A stretch of 64,000 nt of DNA from Roseateles sp. Lineage in GTDB: Bacteria > Pseudomonadota > Gammaproteobacteria > Burkholderiales > Burkholderiaceae_C. The DNA lies in NCBI GenBank assembly GCA_016790285.1, contig JAEUPJ010000033.1:1-64000 (forward strand), in the 5' to 3' direction. Position 1 is the first letter of the stretch. Every line of letters begins with the position of its first letter. A program made the position numbers and the translations under genes. The notes beneath the pieces are model-generated. The model ran no database searches and was not told the DNA's origin. It was given only the letters and a program-made list of their open reading frames with translations. Positions 25,975 through 34,198 of this stretch are shown piece after piece.

Positions 25975-26787
25975 GCCGCGTTCATCGGGCTCGTCGGTGC
26001 TCGTGGAGATGACGCTGACGGGCTTGCCCTTGGCCTTGCGCCAGGCGTAGATGACATAGCCCGACAGGCCGTAGACACAGAAGACACCGAAGAGAACGCG
26101 CGATGGATCGAGTGCGGCCAGGCCGATGCCGAGCATGATCACGACCAGCACGAAGAAGGGCACGGAGCGCCTTCTGTCGAAGACTTTGAAGCTGTAGAAC
26201 GGAGCATTCGTCACCATCGAAAGCCCGGCGAACAGCGTGATGCCGTAGGCCGCCCAGGACTGCCAGCTGCCTGGCTTCACGCCGGTGTAGCTGGCCTGGT
26301 CCACCACCGCCCAGATCAGGCCGATGACGAGTGCCGCCGCCGCGGGGCTGGGCAGGCCCTGGAAGTAGCGCTTGTCCACCACGCCGATGTTCACGTTGAA
26401 GCGCGCCAGGCGCAGTGCCGCACCCGCGATGTACACGAAGGCCGGGATCCAGCCCGGCTTGCCCATGTCCTTGAGCGCCCACATGTAGACGATCAGCGCC
26501 GGGGCGGCGCCGAAGGCCACCATGTCCGACAGGCTGTCCATCTGCTCGCCGAAGGCCGATTGGGTGTTGGTCATGCGGGCGACGCGGCCGTCCAGGCTGT
26601 CGAGCACCGCGGCGGCGAAGATGGCCACGCAGGCCACCTCGAAGCGGCCGTTCATGGCCATGACGATGGCGTAGAACGCGCTGAAGAGCGCGCCCAGCGT
26701 GATGGCGTTGGGCAGCGCGTAGATGCCTTTGCGGCGGGGGCGGACGGCGAGGCTGGGCTCGTCGTCCTCTGTCGGTTCTGGGGTCAT
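25963..26787 (-). CDS. pssA: CDP-diacylglycerol--serine O-phosphatidyltransferase
   Basis: A 274-residue integral membrane enzyme making phosphatidylserine, precursor of phosphatidylethanolamine. The CDP-alcohol phosphotransferase motif is DSLDGRVARMTN continuing to FGEQMDSLSD near residues 67-90, with the conserved Asp set. Six or more hydrophobic segments follow. The ATG at 26787 is used; the longer frame has no support. In Burkholderiales pssA commonly lies between ilvC and leuA, as here on the leuA side; the window shows a break upstream with a divergent NIPSNAP gene. Confidence 0.93.
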   Translation of the reverse strand: MTPEPTEDDEPSLAVRPRRKGIYALPNAITLGALFSAFYAIVMAMNGRFEVACVAIFAAAVLDSLDGRVARMTNTQSAFGEQMDSLSDMVAFGAAPALIVYMWALKDMGKPGWIPAFVYIAGAALRLARFNVNIGVVDKRYFQGLPSPAAAALVIGLIWAVVDQASYTGVKPGSWQSWAAYGITLFAGLSMVTNAPFYSFKVFDRRRSVPFFVLVVIMLGIGLAALDPSRVLFGVFCVYGLSGYVIYAWRKAKGKPVSVISTSTDEPDERGLHQ

Positions 26788-26860
26788 GGGCGGCAGGATA
26801 GCTGACAGATCCAGGCAAATGCCGTGCCTAGCATCCTGGAAAGCGACAGGAGACACCGCC

Positions 26861-27217
26861 ATGAGACTCATCGAGATCCGCACCTACCGCCTCAAGCCGG
26901 GCTGCGCCGAGGCCTTTGTCGACGCGGTGGGCGTGGCGCTGCCGCTCGTGCGCGCCAGCGGCATGGACGTCGTCGCGTTCGGGCGCTCGGACCACGAGCA
27001 CGAGAGCTTCTTCCTGATCCGCGCCTTCGACAGCCGGGCGCAACTCGTTGCCCAGCAGGACGCCTTCTACGGCTCCGACACCTGGCGCCAGGGGCCCCGG
27101 CAGGCGCTCGTCGACTGCCTGGACACCTACCTCAACACCCTGCTGTGGCTCCCGGCCGACGCGGTGGAGGCCCTCCGGGCCAACCATCAGGCCTTCGGGA
27201 CAACGCCACCCGTTTGA
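26861..27217 (+). CDS. NIPSNAP family protein
   Basis: A 118-residue protein with a single NIPSNAP-like ferredoxin-fold domain (MRLIEIRTYRLKPG at the start and SFFLIRAFDS near 47-56). Such proteins are small dimeric alpha-beta barrel proteins of unclear role, sometimes monooxygenase-like. AGGAGA at 26848-26853 supports the ATG at 26861. Its TGA stop at 27215-27217 lies inside the -35 of the next predicted promoter, so it is probably not part of the downstream unit. Confidence 0.85.
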   Translation: MRLIEIRTYRLKPGCAEAFVDAVGVALPLVRASGMDVVAFGRSDHEHESFFLIRAFDSRAQLVAQQDAFYGSDTWRQGPRQALVDCLDTYLNTLLWLPADAVEALRANHQAFGTTPPV

Positions 27218-27245
27218 ACCTCCCGGCTCCGGGCCGGCACTCACG
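27213..27245 (+). promoter_or_regulatory. ECF sigma promoter, copy 3, before B12-type radical SAM gene
   Basis: TTTGAACCT at 27213-27221, 15-bp spacer, GCACTCACG at 27237-27245. The -35 and -10 blocks are identical to those before the monohaem lipoprotein gene (41116-41148) and match 16 of 18 positions of the copy before the ECF sigma gene (44311-44343). The predicted start near 27252 leaves a short leader with GAGGAG before the GTG at 27273. Confidence 0.75.
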
Positions 27246-27272
27246 CGCTGACTCCATGCCCGAGGAGAAGGC

Positions 27273-28670
27273 GTGCTCTCCATCCTGGTCGGCCACAGTT
27301 TCTTCCTGCGCTTCGATGCCAAGCAGTTCGAACGCGCCAAACCCTACCCGCCCCTGGCCACCTTGCAGGTGGCCGCCCTGCTGCGCCGCCTGGGCCACGA
27401 GGTCGCGTTCTTCGACGCGATGCTCGCCGCCGGCACGCAGGATTTCGACGCCCAGCTGGCCGAGAGCCGGCCCGACGTGGTGCTGCTCTACGAGGACAAC
27501 TACAACTACCTGAGCAAGATGTGCCTGGGCAAGATGCGTGAGGCCGCCTGCGCCATGGTGGCCAGCGCCCGGCGCTCGGGCGCCCGCGTCATCGTGGCGG
27601 GGTCGGACGCCAGCGATGCGCCGGACGTCTACCTGAGCGCCGGGGCCGACGTCGCCCTGCGCGGCGAGGGGCTGGATGCCCTGCCCGCCCTGCTTGGCCG
27701 CCTGCAGCGCGAGCCCCAGCTGTCGGGCGCCGAGCTGATGACCGGCCTGCCGCAGCCGGTCGCCCTGCCCCGCAACGACGATGCCGAGCTGGAAGCCCCG
27801 GTCGCCTGGGACCTGGTCGACATCGACCGCTACCGCGGCACCTGGCAGGCCGCCCACGGCCGCTTCAGCCTGAACATGGCGGCGTCCAAGGGCTGCTCCT
27901 TCCGCTGCGCCTGGTGCGCCAAGCCCATCTGGGGCCAGCGCTACCAGCAGCGCAGCCCGCTGGCGGTAGCCGCCGAGATGGCCGAACTCAAGGCCCGGTT
28001 CCAGCCCGACCACATCTGGTTCGCCGACGACATCTTCGGCTTTCGCGCCGACTGGGTGCAGCGCTTCGCCGACGAACTCCGGCGCCTGGGCGGCGGCATC
28101 CCCTTCTCCATCCAGACCCGCGCCGACCTGATCAGCGACGCCATGGCGCGCGCGCTGGCCGACGCGGGTTGCCAGGAAGCCTGGATCGGCGCCGAAAGCG
28201 GCAGCCAGAAGGTCCTGGATGCGATGAACAAGGGCACCACCGTCGCCGAGATCCACGAGTCGCGTCGGCGGCTGCAGGACGCCGGCGTGCGCGTGGGCTT
28301 CTTCATCCAGCTCGGCTACCTTGGCGAGGGCCTGCCCGAGCTGCTGCAGACGCGCCAGCTCATCGAGGAGGCCTGCCCCGACGACATCGGCGTGAGCGTG
28401 TCCTACCCGCTGCCGGGCACGCGCTTTCACGAGCAGGTCAAGGCCCAGCTCGGCGCCAAGACGCACTGGACCGACAGCGCCGACCTGGCCATGATGTTCC
28501 GCGGCAGCTTCGGCACCGAGGTGTACCGCACGGTGCGCGACCTGCTGCATGCGCAGGTGGACCTCGGCCGGCTCGCACCCGCCGCGCGTGCGGTCGCGCT
28601 CGACCAGATCCGCCAGCGCTGGGCGGCGCTCATCGAGCACCTGAGCCCCGCGAGGGCCCTCACCCCGTGA
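27273..28670 (+). CDS. B12-binding-type radical SAM protein
   Basis: A 465-residue protein. Residues 1-150 form a Rossmann-like cobalamin-binding-type domain (PPLATLQVAALLRRLGHEV start), though the canonical DxHxxG is not evident. The radical SAM cluster is C208-x3-C212-x2-C215 in KGCSFRCAWCAKP. A core TIM barrel follows with IGAESGSQKVLDAMNKG. Start at GTG 27273 with GAGGAG upstream. Members include methyltransferases and ring-forming enzymes acting on lipids or natural products. It has its own ECF-type promoter and ends 11 bp inside the convergent HprK-like gene. Substrate unknown. Confidence 0.85.
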   Translation: MLSILVGHSFFLRFDAKQFERAKPYPPLATLQVAALLRRLGHEVAFFDAMLAAGTQDFDAQLAESRPDVVLLYEDNYNYLSKMCLGKMREAACAMVASARRSGARVIVAGSDASDAPDVYLSAGADVALRGEGLDALPALLGRLQREPQLSGAELMTGLPQPVALPRNDDAELEAPVAWDLVDIDRYRGTWQAAHGRFSLNMAASKGCSFRCAWCAKPIWGQRYQQRSPLAVAAEMAELKARFQPDHIWFADDIFGFRADWVQRFADELRRLGGGIPFSIQTRADLISDAMARALADAGCQEAWIGAESGSQKVLDAMNKGTTVAEIHESRRRLQDAGVRVGFFIQLGYLGEGLPELLQTRQLIEEACPDDIGVSVSYPLPGTRFHEQVKAQLGAKTHWTDSADLAMMFRGSFGTEVYRTVRDLLHAQVDLGRLAPAARAVALDQIRQRWAALIEHLSPARALTP

Positions 28671-29667
28671 GCAGCGAGCGCACCGCCTGCGCACCGTCGC
28701 GGGGGTGGCCGCCCCGGCGCAGGGCCCAGCCATGAACCTGCTCGCACGCGCCCACCAGGCTCAGCCAGCCGGGCTGACCCGCCGCGTAGGGCTGGCTCAG
28801 GCGCAGGCGCCGCGCGGTCTCGGCCGCACTCAGCGGCTGCAGCAGCGGCCCGCCTTCGGCCGGCTCGGCCGATGCGAACACCAGGTGCCTGAGCCGCAGC
28901 GGCCCGGCGGCCAGCGGCGCCCACCCGCCGCGCAGGTCCAGCTCGTGCTTCTCGACACCGCTGCGTCGCCGGATCACCGGGGCAGCGGCCAGCCGCGCGC
29001 GCAGGCCGTCGTCCTGCAGCCACTGGGCGGCATCGAAGCGCAGGTGCACGAAGTTGGGCACCCCCACCGCCTGCAGCGTGACCGGGTCGACGAAGGTCGC
29101 GTCCTCCGTCAGGAACGCCAGGCCGAGCCCCATCAGCTGCAACGCCAGTGTCGACTTGCCGGCGCCGCTCGCCCCCATGAGCAACACGCCCTGGCCATCC
29201 AAGCCCACGCAGCCGGCGTGCAGGGCCGCCAGGCCACGGGCCCGGCACACCAGCGTGAAGACCGCGAACTCGATGAGCTCGTAGCGCAGGTGGTAGGGCC
29301 AGCGCAGCAGGGCCGGCGACACCTGCACCACGGCCCGGCCTGCGGCCACGTTCACGAGCGCCAGGTTGTCGGCATCCATCACGGCGCCCAGCAGCCCGGC
29401 GCCGCCGAGCATGCGGGCCACCGGCGGCTCGCCGTCAAAGTTGGCCCCGCCCGTGCCCAGCCGCAGCTCGACAGTGAGCGGCGGCCCCTGGCACGCGCGC
29501 GCCGGCAGCGCCGCGTAGGCGGCGTCGGCCAGCGCGAGCAGCGCCTCGCTGTCGCTGAGGAAATCGACGCACGCGCCCATCACCACATGGCTGCGGGACA
29601 GCGCGAGCGGCGCCTGCTCGCCAAAGGGGTCGGCCACCTGCCGGGTGTCAGCTTGCCATTCGGACAT
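28660..29667 (-). CDS. HprK-related kinase
   Basis: A 335-residue protein with an HPr-kinase-like P-loop, GASGAGKST at 165-173, preceded by AALHAGCVGLDGQG. It lacks the N-terminal HprK regulatory domain of Firmicutes and no HPr gene is near. This fits HprK-related kinase A, which co-occurs with a nucleotidyltransferase of the kind encoded divergently 13 bp away. In lasso-peptide clusters a similar kinase/nucleotidyltransferase pair phosphorylates a peptide, but no lasso genes are present here. Start at 29667 with GGAGA on the minus strand. Confidence 0.8.
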   Translation of the reverse strand: MSEWQADTRQVADPFGEQAPLALSRSHVVMGACVDFLSDSEALLALADAAYAALPARACQGPPLTVELRLGTGGANFDGEPPVARMLGGAGLLGAVMDADNLALVNVAAGRAVVQVSPALLRWPYHLRYELIEFAVFTLVCRARGLAALHAGCVGLDGQGVLLMGASGAGKSTLALQLMGLGLAFLTEDATFVDPVTLQAVGVPNFVHLRFDAAQWLQDDGLRARLAAAPVIRRRSGVEKHELDLRGGWAPLAAGPLRLRHLVFASAEPAEGGPLLQPLSAAETARRLRLSQPYAAGQPGWLSLVGACEQVHGWALRRGGHPRDGAQAVRSLLTG

Positions 29668-29669
29668 GC

Positions 29670-29680
29670 GGGGAGTCTCC
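29670..29680. promoter_or_regulatory. Shared two-strand ribosome binding site
   Basis: The 13 bp between the divergent start codons at 29667 (minus) and 29681 (plus) contain GGGGAGTCTCC, which provides GGGGAG on the plus strand and GGAGAC on the minus strand, each at usable spacing. There is no room for promoters, so each must lie in the opposing coding sequence. Confidence 0.55.
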
Positions 29681-30910
29681 ATGAAATCCATTGAATTGCC
29701 GCGCGGGCCTGCGTTGCAGGCGACGCTGCGGGTCACGACGCAGCGCCTGGCCGCCGAACTGGCCACGCCCACGGCGCAGGCACCGGCCTGGGACGACGTC
29801 ACCTGGCGCGTGGCCATGGCGGTTGCGGTGATGCACGGCGTCAGCGGCCTGCTGGCGACGCGGCTGCAGTGGCGCGGCCCGCCCGCGTGGCAGGCCTTCC
29901 TCGCCGAGCAGGCCGAGCATGGCCGCCGGCGCGAGGCGCGCATCCGCGAGCGCCTGGCGGTGCTGCACGGCGCAGCCACTGCCGCCGGCGTGCCGATGCT
30001 GGCGCTCAAGGGCGCGTCGCTGCTGCAGACTGGGCTCGTGCGCCCCGGCGAGCGGCCCATGAGCGACATCGACCTGCTGGTGGCGCCCGCCGACGTGGAC
30101 GCCGCCGACCGGCTGATCCGCGCGGCCGGCCACGCGCCCGGCGTGCGCAAGCACCGTCACATCGCCTACGAGCCCCTGGCGCAGCCGGCCGCGCCGGCCT
30201 TCGGCGAGCACGAGGACAACCCGATCAAGATCGAGCTGCACACGGCAGTGGCCGAGCCGCTGCCGCGCCGCGAGGTCGACATCACCGCCAGCCTGCCCCC
30301 GCACCGGCCACGCGCCGGGCTGCACGGCTACGCCAGCCCCGGCGCCTTGATGCGCCACCTGTTGCTGCACACCACCGGCAACCTCTGCGTGCGTTGCGTG
30401 CGGCTCATCCAGCTGCACGACATCGCCCTGCTGGCCCAGCACCTGGACGACGCCGGCTGGGCCGAAGCCCTCGCACCCGCCTCGGACGACCGCGCCGCCT
30501 GGTGGGCGGTGCCCACGCTGACCCTGGTGGCGCAGCTCTTCCCGGGGCGCCTGCCGGCCCTGCCGCCGAGCGCACTGCGCGCCTGCCCGCCGTGGCTGCT
30601 GCGCGCGAGCCGCGGCTGGGCGCTGACCGACGTGTCGCTGTCGCACCTTTGCATCCCGGTGCTGCCCGGGCTGGCCTGGGCGCGCGGCCCCGGTGACGCC
30701 CTGGGGCTGGCCTGGCAGCGGCTCTTCCCGGCCGAGCGGGCCGTCACCGCGCAGATCGTGCAACGCCAGCACTCCCTCGCCGGCTCGGCCTGGACGCGCC
30801 AGCCCCCGTGGCGCAAGGCGCTGAGCTTCCTGCGGGGCGCGCCGCCGCGGGCGCAGACGATGTACTCCCTGCATCGCGCCCTCGCCTACCAACCGGCCAG
30901 CTCGGCATGA
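29681..30910 (+). CDS. Nucleotidyltransferase family protein (NTP_transf_5 type)
   Basis: A 409-residue protein. LKGASLLQTG at 109-118 and PMSDIDLLV at 126-134 give the polymerase-beta-type GS and DxD metal site (D129, D131). Further helical parts resemble the PF14907-type family, whose members occur in natural-product and exopolysaccharide loci beside HprK-like kinases. It would transfer a nucleotide or phosphate to an unknown acceptor. Divergent from the kinase; its 3' end overlaps the convergent glycosyltransferase by 25 bp. Confidence 0.82.
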   Translation: MKSIELPRGPALQATLRVTTQRLAAELATPTAQAPAWDDVTWRVAMAVAVMHGVSGLLATRLQWRGPPAWQAFLAEQAEHGRRREARIRERLAVLHGAATAAGVPMLALKGASLLQTGLVRPGERPMSDIDLLVAPADVDAADRLIRAAGHAPGVRKHRHIAYEPLAQPAAPAFGEHEDNPIKIELHTAVAEPLPRREVDITASLPPHRPRAGLHGYASPGALMRHLLLHTTGNLCVRCVRLIQLHDIALLAQHLDDAGWAEALAPASDDRAAWWAVPTLTLVAQLFPGRLPALPPSALRACPPWLLRASRGWALTDVSLSHLCIPVLPGLAWARGPGDALGLAWQRLFPAERAVTAQIVQRQHSLAGSAWTRQPPWRKALSFLRGAPPRAQTMYSLHRALAYQPASSA

Positions 30911-31986
30911 AGCTGCGCAAACCGGTCATGGGTGAAATCGGCGTCCTCGGCCAGTGCGCGCCGCTGGGCGGCTTCGGCCAGGCGCAGGCGCAGGGGCTCG
31001 TCGCCATCCAGTTGCACGAGCAGCCGCGCCAGGCCGGCCACGTCGCCGGGCGCCACGACCAGGGCCGCCCCCGGCGCCCACTCGGCCAGATGGCCGACCG
31101 CCGTGCCGATGCAGGGCACGCCGAGCACCGCGGCCTCCAGCGCCGCCAGCGGCCCGGCCTCGTGGCGCGACGCCACCACGCACAGGTGCGCGCGAGCGAC
31201 CAGTGGCTGCGCCGCACGCTGCGTCATGAAGCCATGGAAGCGCACGCGCTCGGACACGCCGAGTTGCGCCGCCAGGGCCTGCATCTCGCCGTTGAGCGTG
31301 TCCTCGCCGATGAAGTCGGCCTGCACCTGCGGCACCACGCTCAGGGCTCGCAGGAGGCAGCCTGGGTCCTTCACGCGGTTGATGCTGGCCAGCTGCACCA
31401 CGCGCAAGGGCTCGCCCCGCACACGCTGGCGCGGGGCCATGGGCGGCCAGCGGGCCAGGTCCACGCCCAGGGGCAGGCGTTGCCCCGTGTGGCCCAGGGC
31501 AGCGAGCTGTGCGAGTACCGGGGCACTGGCCGCGGTCAGTGCGTCGGCGCCATGCAGCACCCAGGCCTCGCGCAGGCGGCCGCGCCAGGTCAGGCGACCG
31601 CCGTAGCCGATGTCGCCCAGCGCCACGAGCTCGCCACCGGCCACGTGCACGGCGCAAGGCCGCCCGAGCAGGCGCGCCGCCATGACGGCCACCAGCCCCG
31701 CACCGCCCGCCCAGATCGACTGCACCACGTCGAAGCGGCCACGGCGGTGCTCCCGCAGCAGCGCCAGCACGGCGCGCAACTGGCCCAGCGTCGAGCTGCG
31801 TCCGCCGATGTTGTGCACCTGCGCACCGCACAGCCGCCACTGCCCGGGCTGCACCTCCTGGCGCAGCGCGAACACATGCACCTCATGCCGCGCCGACAGC
31901 CGCTCCAGCAGCGCCAGCAGCGCCGGCACCACCTTCACCTCGCCGGAGCGGTCCACACCGCCGGGCACCACGATCGCGATCTTCAA
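30886..31986 (-). CDS. Glycosyltransferase family 4 protein
   Basis: A 366-residue GT-B enzyme. N-terminal VVPGGVDRSGEVKVVPALL gives the acceptor domain, IPALLALL-like helices follow, and the C-terminal donor domain carries LASINRVKDPGCLLRAL and the E-x7-E motif in RHEAGPLAALEAAVLGVP. It likely transfers an activated sugar in the cytoplasm to a lipid- or peptide-linked acceptor. The start is a TTG at 31986 with GGAGG upstream. It diverges from the methyltransferase at 32001 by 14 bp and belongs to the alternating cluster. Confidence 0.85.
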   Translation of the reverse strand: MKIAIVVPGGVDRSGEVKVVPALLALLERLSARHEVHVFALRQEVQPGQWRLCGAQVHNIGGRSSTLGQLRAVLALLREHRRGRFDVVQSIWAGGAGLVAVMAARLLGRPCAVHVAGGELVALGDIGYGGRLTWRGRLREAWVLHGADALTAASAPVLAQLAALGHTGQRLPLGVDLARWPPMAPRQRVRGEPLRVVQLASINRVKDPGCLLRALSVVPQVQADFIGEDTLNGEMQALAAQLGVSERVRFHGFMTQRAAQPLVARAHLCVVASRHEAGPLAALEAAVLGVPCIGTAVGHLAEWAPGAALVVAPGDVAGLARLLVQLDGDEPLRLRLAEAAQRRALAEDADFTHDRFAQLHAELAGW

Positions 31987-32000
31987 ACCCCGACCTCCGC

Positions 32001-32825
32001 ATGAACACGCCCACCCAACTGCAATCCCGCCTGCAGGACACCCAGGCCGCCTTCGACAGCGTCGCCGCCGACTACGACGGCCCGCGCGGCAACAACATCG
32101 CCATCCAGGCCATGCGCGACGAGATGTGGCGTTGGCTGGACCACAGCTTCACGCCGGGCAGCCGCCTCATCGACCTGGGCTGCGGCACGGGGCTCGATGC
32201 CGTGCACCTCGCCGCCCAGGGCCACCACGTGACGGCGACGGACTGGTCCGAAGGCATGGTGGCCCGCACGCGGGACCGCGCCCGCGACGCGGGGCTGGCC
32301 GTCGACAGCCGCGTCATCGGCGCGCACGAACTGCACCGCCTGGAAGGCGATGCGGCTTTTGACGGCGCCTACTCCAACCTCGGGCCGCTGAACTGCGTGC
32401 CCGACCTGGACGACGTCGCCGCGCAGTGCGCGCGCCTGATCAAGCCAGGCGGCCGGCTGGTGTTCACCGTCATCGGCCGCTGGTGCCCGTGGGAGATCGC
32501 CCACTACACGCGCCAGCGCCGCTGGTCGCGCGTGGCGGTGCGCTTCGCGCGCGACACCGTCGCCGTGGGCATGAACGGCCGCACCATCTGGACGCGCTAC
32601 TACACGCCCGCCGAGTTCTACGCCGCCTTCCGCCCGCACTTCGAGCTGGAAGTGCAGCGCGGGCTGTGCGTCTTCGTGCCGCCGCCCTACCTCACGTGGC
32701 TGGCTGAGCGCCACCCGCGCTGGCACGAGCGCCTGTGGGCGCTGGACCGGCGCGTGGCCGGCTGGCCGGGTCTGAACAGGCTGGGTGATCATTTCCTGCT
32801 CGTCATGCGGCGGCGGGTGAGCTGA
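32001..32825 (+). CDS. Class I SAM-dependent methyltransferase
   Basis: A 274-residue enzyme. Motif I is LIDLGCGTGLDAVHLA near 55-70, followed by VTATDWSEGM and a GAYSNLGPLNCV region. No membrane segment. The substrate cannot be read; in this context it may methylate a sugar or aglycone of the cluster product. Its 3' end overlaps the convergent flippase gene by 37 bp. Confidence 0.85.
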   Translation: MNTPTQLQSRLQDTQAAFDSVAADYDGPRGNNIAIQAMRDEMWRWLDHSFTPGSRLIDLGCGTGLDAVHLAAQGHHVTATDWSEGMVARTRDRARDAGLAVDSRVIGAHELHRLEGDAAFDGAYSNLGPLNCVPDLDDVAAQCARLIKPGGRLVFTVIGRWCPWEIAHYTRQRRWSRVAVRFARDTVAVGMNGRTIWTRYYTPAEFYAAFRPHFELEVQRGLCVFVPPPYLTWLAERHPRWHERLWALDRRVAGWPGLNRLGDHFLLVMRRRVS

Positions 32826-34198
32826 GCGGCTTCTTCCAGCAGTGGGTGGCGGCTGGCCCGCAGAGCCGCCAGCCAGGCCAGCGGCACGAGCGACAGCGGC
32901 ACCACCACCACCACGAGGGCCGCGAGCGCACTCCCCCCGAGGGCGGCCCCGACGGCACGCGGCGACAGGCCGAGGTGCTGCGCGCACAGCCGCAACTGCA
33001 GCGGCAGCGCGAGCGCCGCCGCCGCGGCCATGGCCCAGGCGAAGGACGCCACGCTGCCATCGAAGAGCAACACCGCCAGGCCCACGCGTGCCGCAAGCGT
33101 CAGCGCCAGCGGTGACGCCGCCAAACCCGGCCGGCCCACGGCCGCCAGCCCGGCACCGAACTGCTGGAACACGAGCCCGAGCGCCGCCACCAGCGCGAGC
33201 GGCGCCACGGCGGGCACGGCGTCCCGCCAGGCCGCGCCGTACAGGCCGACGATGAGCGGCTCGCGGTAGGCCACGGTCAGCGCCAGCAGCGGCCAGCCCA
33301 GGCCCGTGAGCAGGGCCATCGCCCGCTGCAGCGCCGGGCCGAGGGCCTGGGCCTGCGCGTGCCGCTGCGACAGCACCGGCAGGCTGCCAAAGCTCAGTGC
33401 CCGCCCGGCGAGCACCTGCAGCAGGCCCACGGCGGCCTGGCCGCGGCCGAACAGCCCCAGCAGATGCGCGCCGCCCAGCCGGGCCAGCAGCAGGTCGGGC
33501 ACAAGCCCGTGCAGGCTCGCCAGCGCGCCCGGCAGCAACGACGCCAGGGCAAAGCGCAGCACCTCGCCCATGCCCCGCCACGCGGGCTGCCACGCCAGGC
33601 CGGGTGGCCGCATGCCGGCGTAGGCCAGGCCGCAGGCCAGTGCCGCCGCCAGCTGCGCCCAGGCCAGGCCCAGCGCGCCTGCGCCGTGGCTGCAAAGCAC
33701 CACCGACACCAGCGCCTGCACACCCAGGCCCAGCAGCGAAACGCGGGCGATGCGCCCCGCCGCCAACGCCCGCAGCTGCAGCGCCGCCATCACGCTGCCG
33801 AAGGCCGACAGCGGCAGCATCGCCGCCAGCACCTGCAGCAGCGGCACGAGCGCGGGCTGCCCGAGCTGCGCCGCGAGCGGCTCCGCGCCCAGCAGCAAGG
33901 CAGCCGTCACGGCCGCGGTGGTGCAGCAGGTCAAGCCCAGGCAGGCCGAGAAACGGGCCGGCGTGAGTGCCGGCTCACGCTGCAGGTAGGCCGACAGGCC
34001 CGCGTCCCGCAGCAGCTGCGCGACGCCATACACCGCCATCGCCAGCGCGAAGAGACCCATCTCCGCCGGCATCAGCAGCCGCGCGAGCACCAGGCCCAGC
34101 ACGAAGCGCAAGCCCGTCTCGCCCACCGACGACACCAGGTTGCCCAGCACCGCACGGCGCAGCTCGACAGGCCCCAGGGCCAGCGGCAGCGTGCTCAT
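32789..34198 (-). CDS. Oligosaccharide flippase family membrane protein (Wzx-like)
   Basis: A 469-residue protein with about 12-14 hydrophobic segments and the MOP-superfamily start ELRRAVLGNLVSSVGETGLRFVLGLVLARLL split by turns. Wzx-type flippases move lipid-linked saccharides across the inner membrane. Last gene of the eight-gene minus-strand run, overlapping the upstream glycosyltransferase by ATGA. Its presence argues that the product is a lipid-linked glycan or glycoconjugate that is exported. Confidence 0.85.
   Translation of the reverse strand: MSTLPLALGPVELRRAVLGNLVSSVGETGLRFVLGLVLARLLMPAEMGLFALAMAVYGVAQLLRDAGLSAYLQREPALTPARFSACLGLTCCTTAAVTAALLLGAEPLAAQLGQPALVPLLQVLAAMLPLSAFGSVMAALQLRALAAGRIARVSLLGLGVQALVSVVLCSHGAGALGLAWAQLAAALACGLAYAGMRPPGLAWQPAWRGMGEVLRFALASLLPGALASLHGLVPDLLLARLGGAHLLGLFGRGQAAVGLLQVLAGRALSFGSLPVLSQRHAQAQALGPALQRAMALLTGLGWPLLALTVAYREPLIVGLYGAAWRDAVPAVAPLALVAALGLVFQQFGAGLAAVGRPGLAASPLALTLAARVGLAVLLFDGSVASFAWAMAAAAALALPLQLRLCAQHLGLSPRAVGAALGGSALAALVVVVVPLSLVPLAWLAALRASRHPLLEEAAQLTRRRMTSRK

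Noticed and set aside
28660-30910. Lasso peptide cluster
   Set aside because: Kinase and nucleotidyltransferase fit, but no asparagine-synthase-like cyclase, leader peptidase or precursor ORF is visible in the window.
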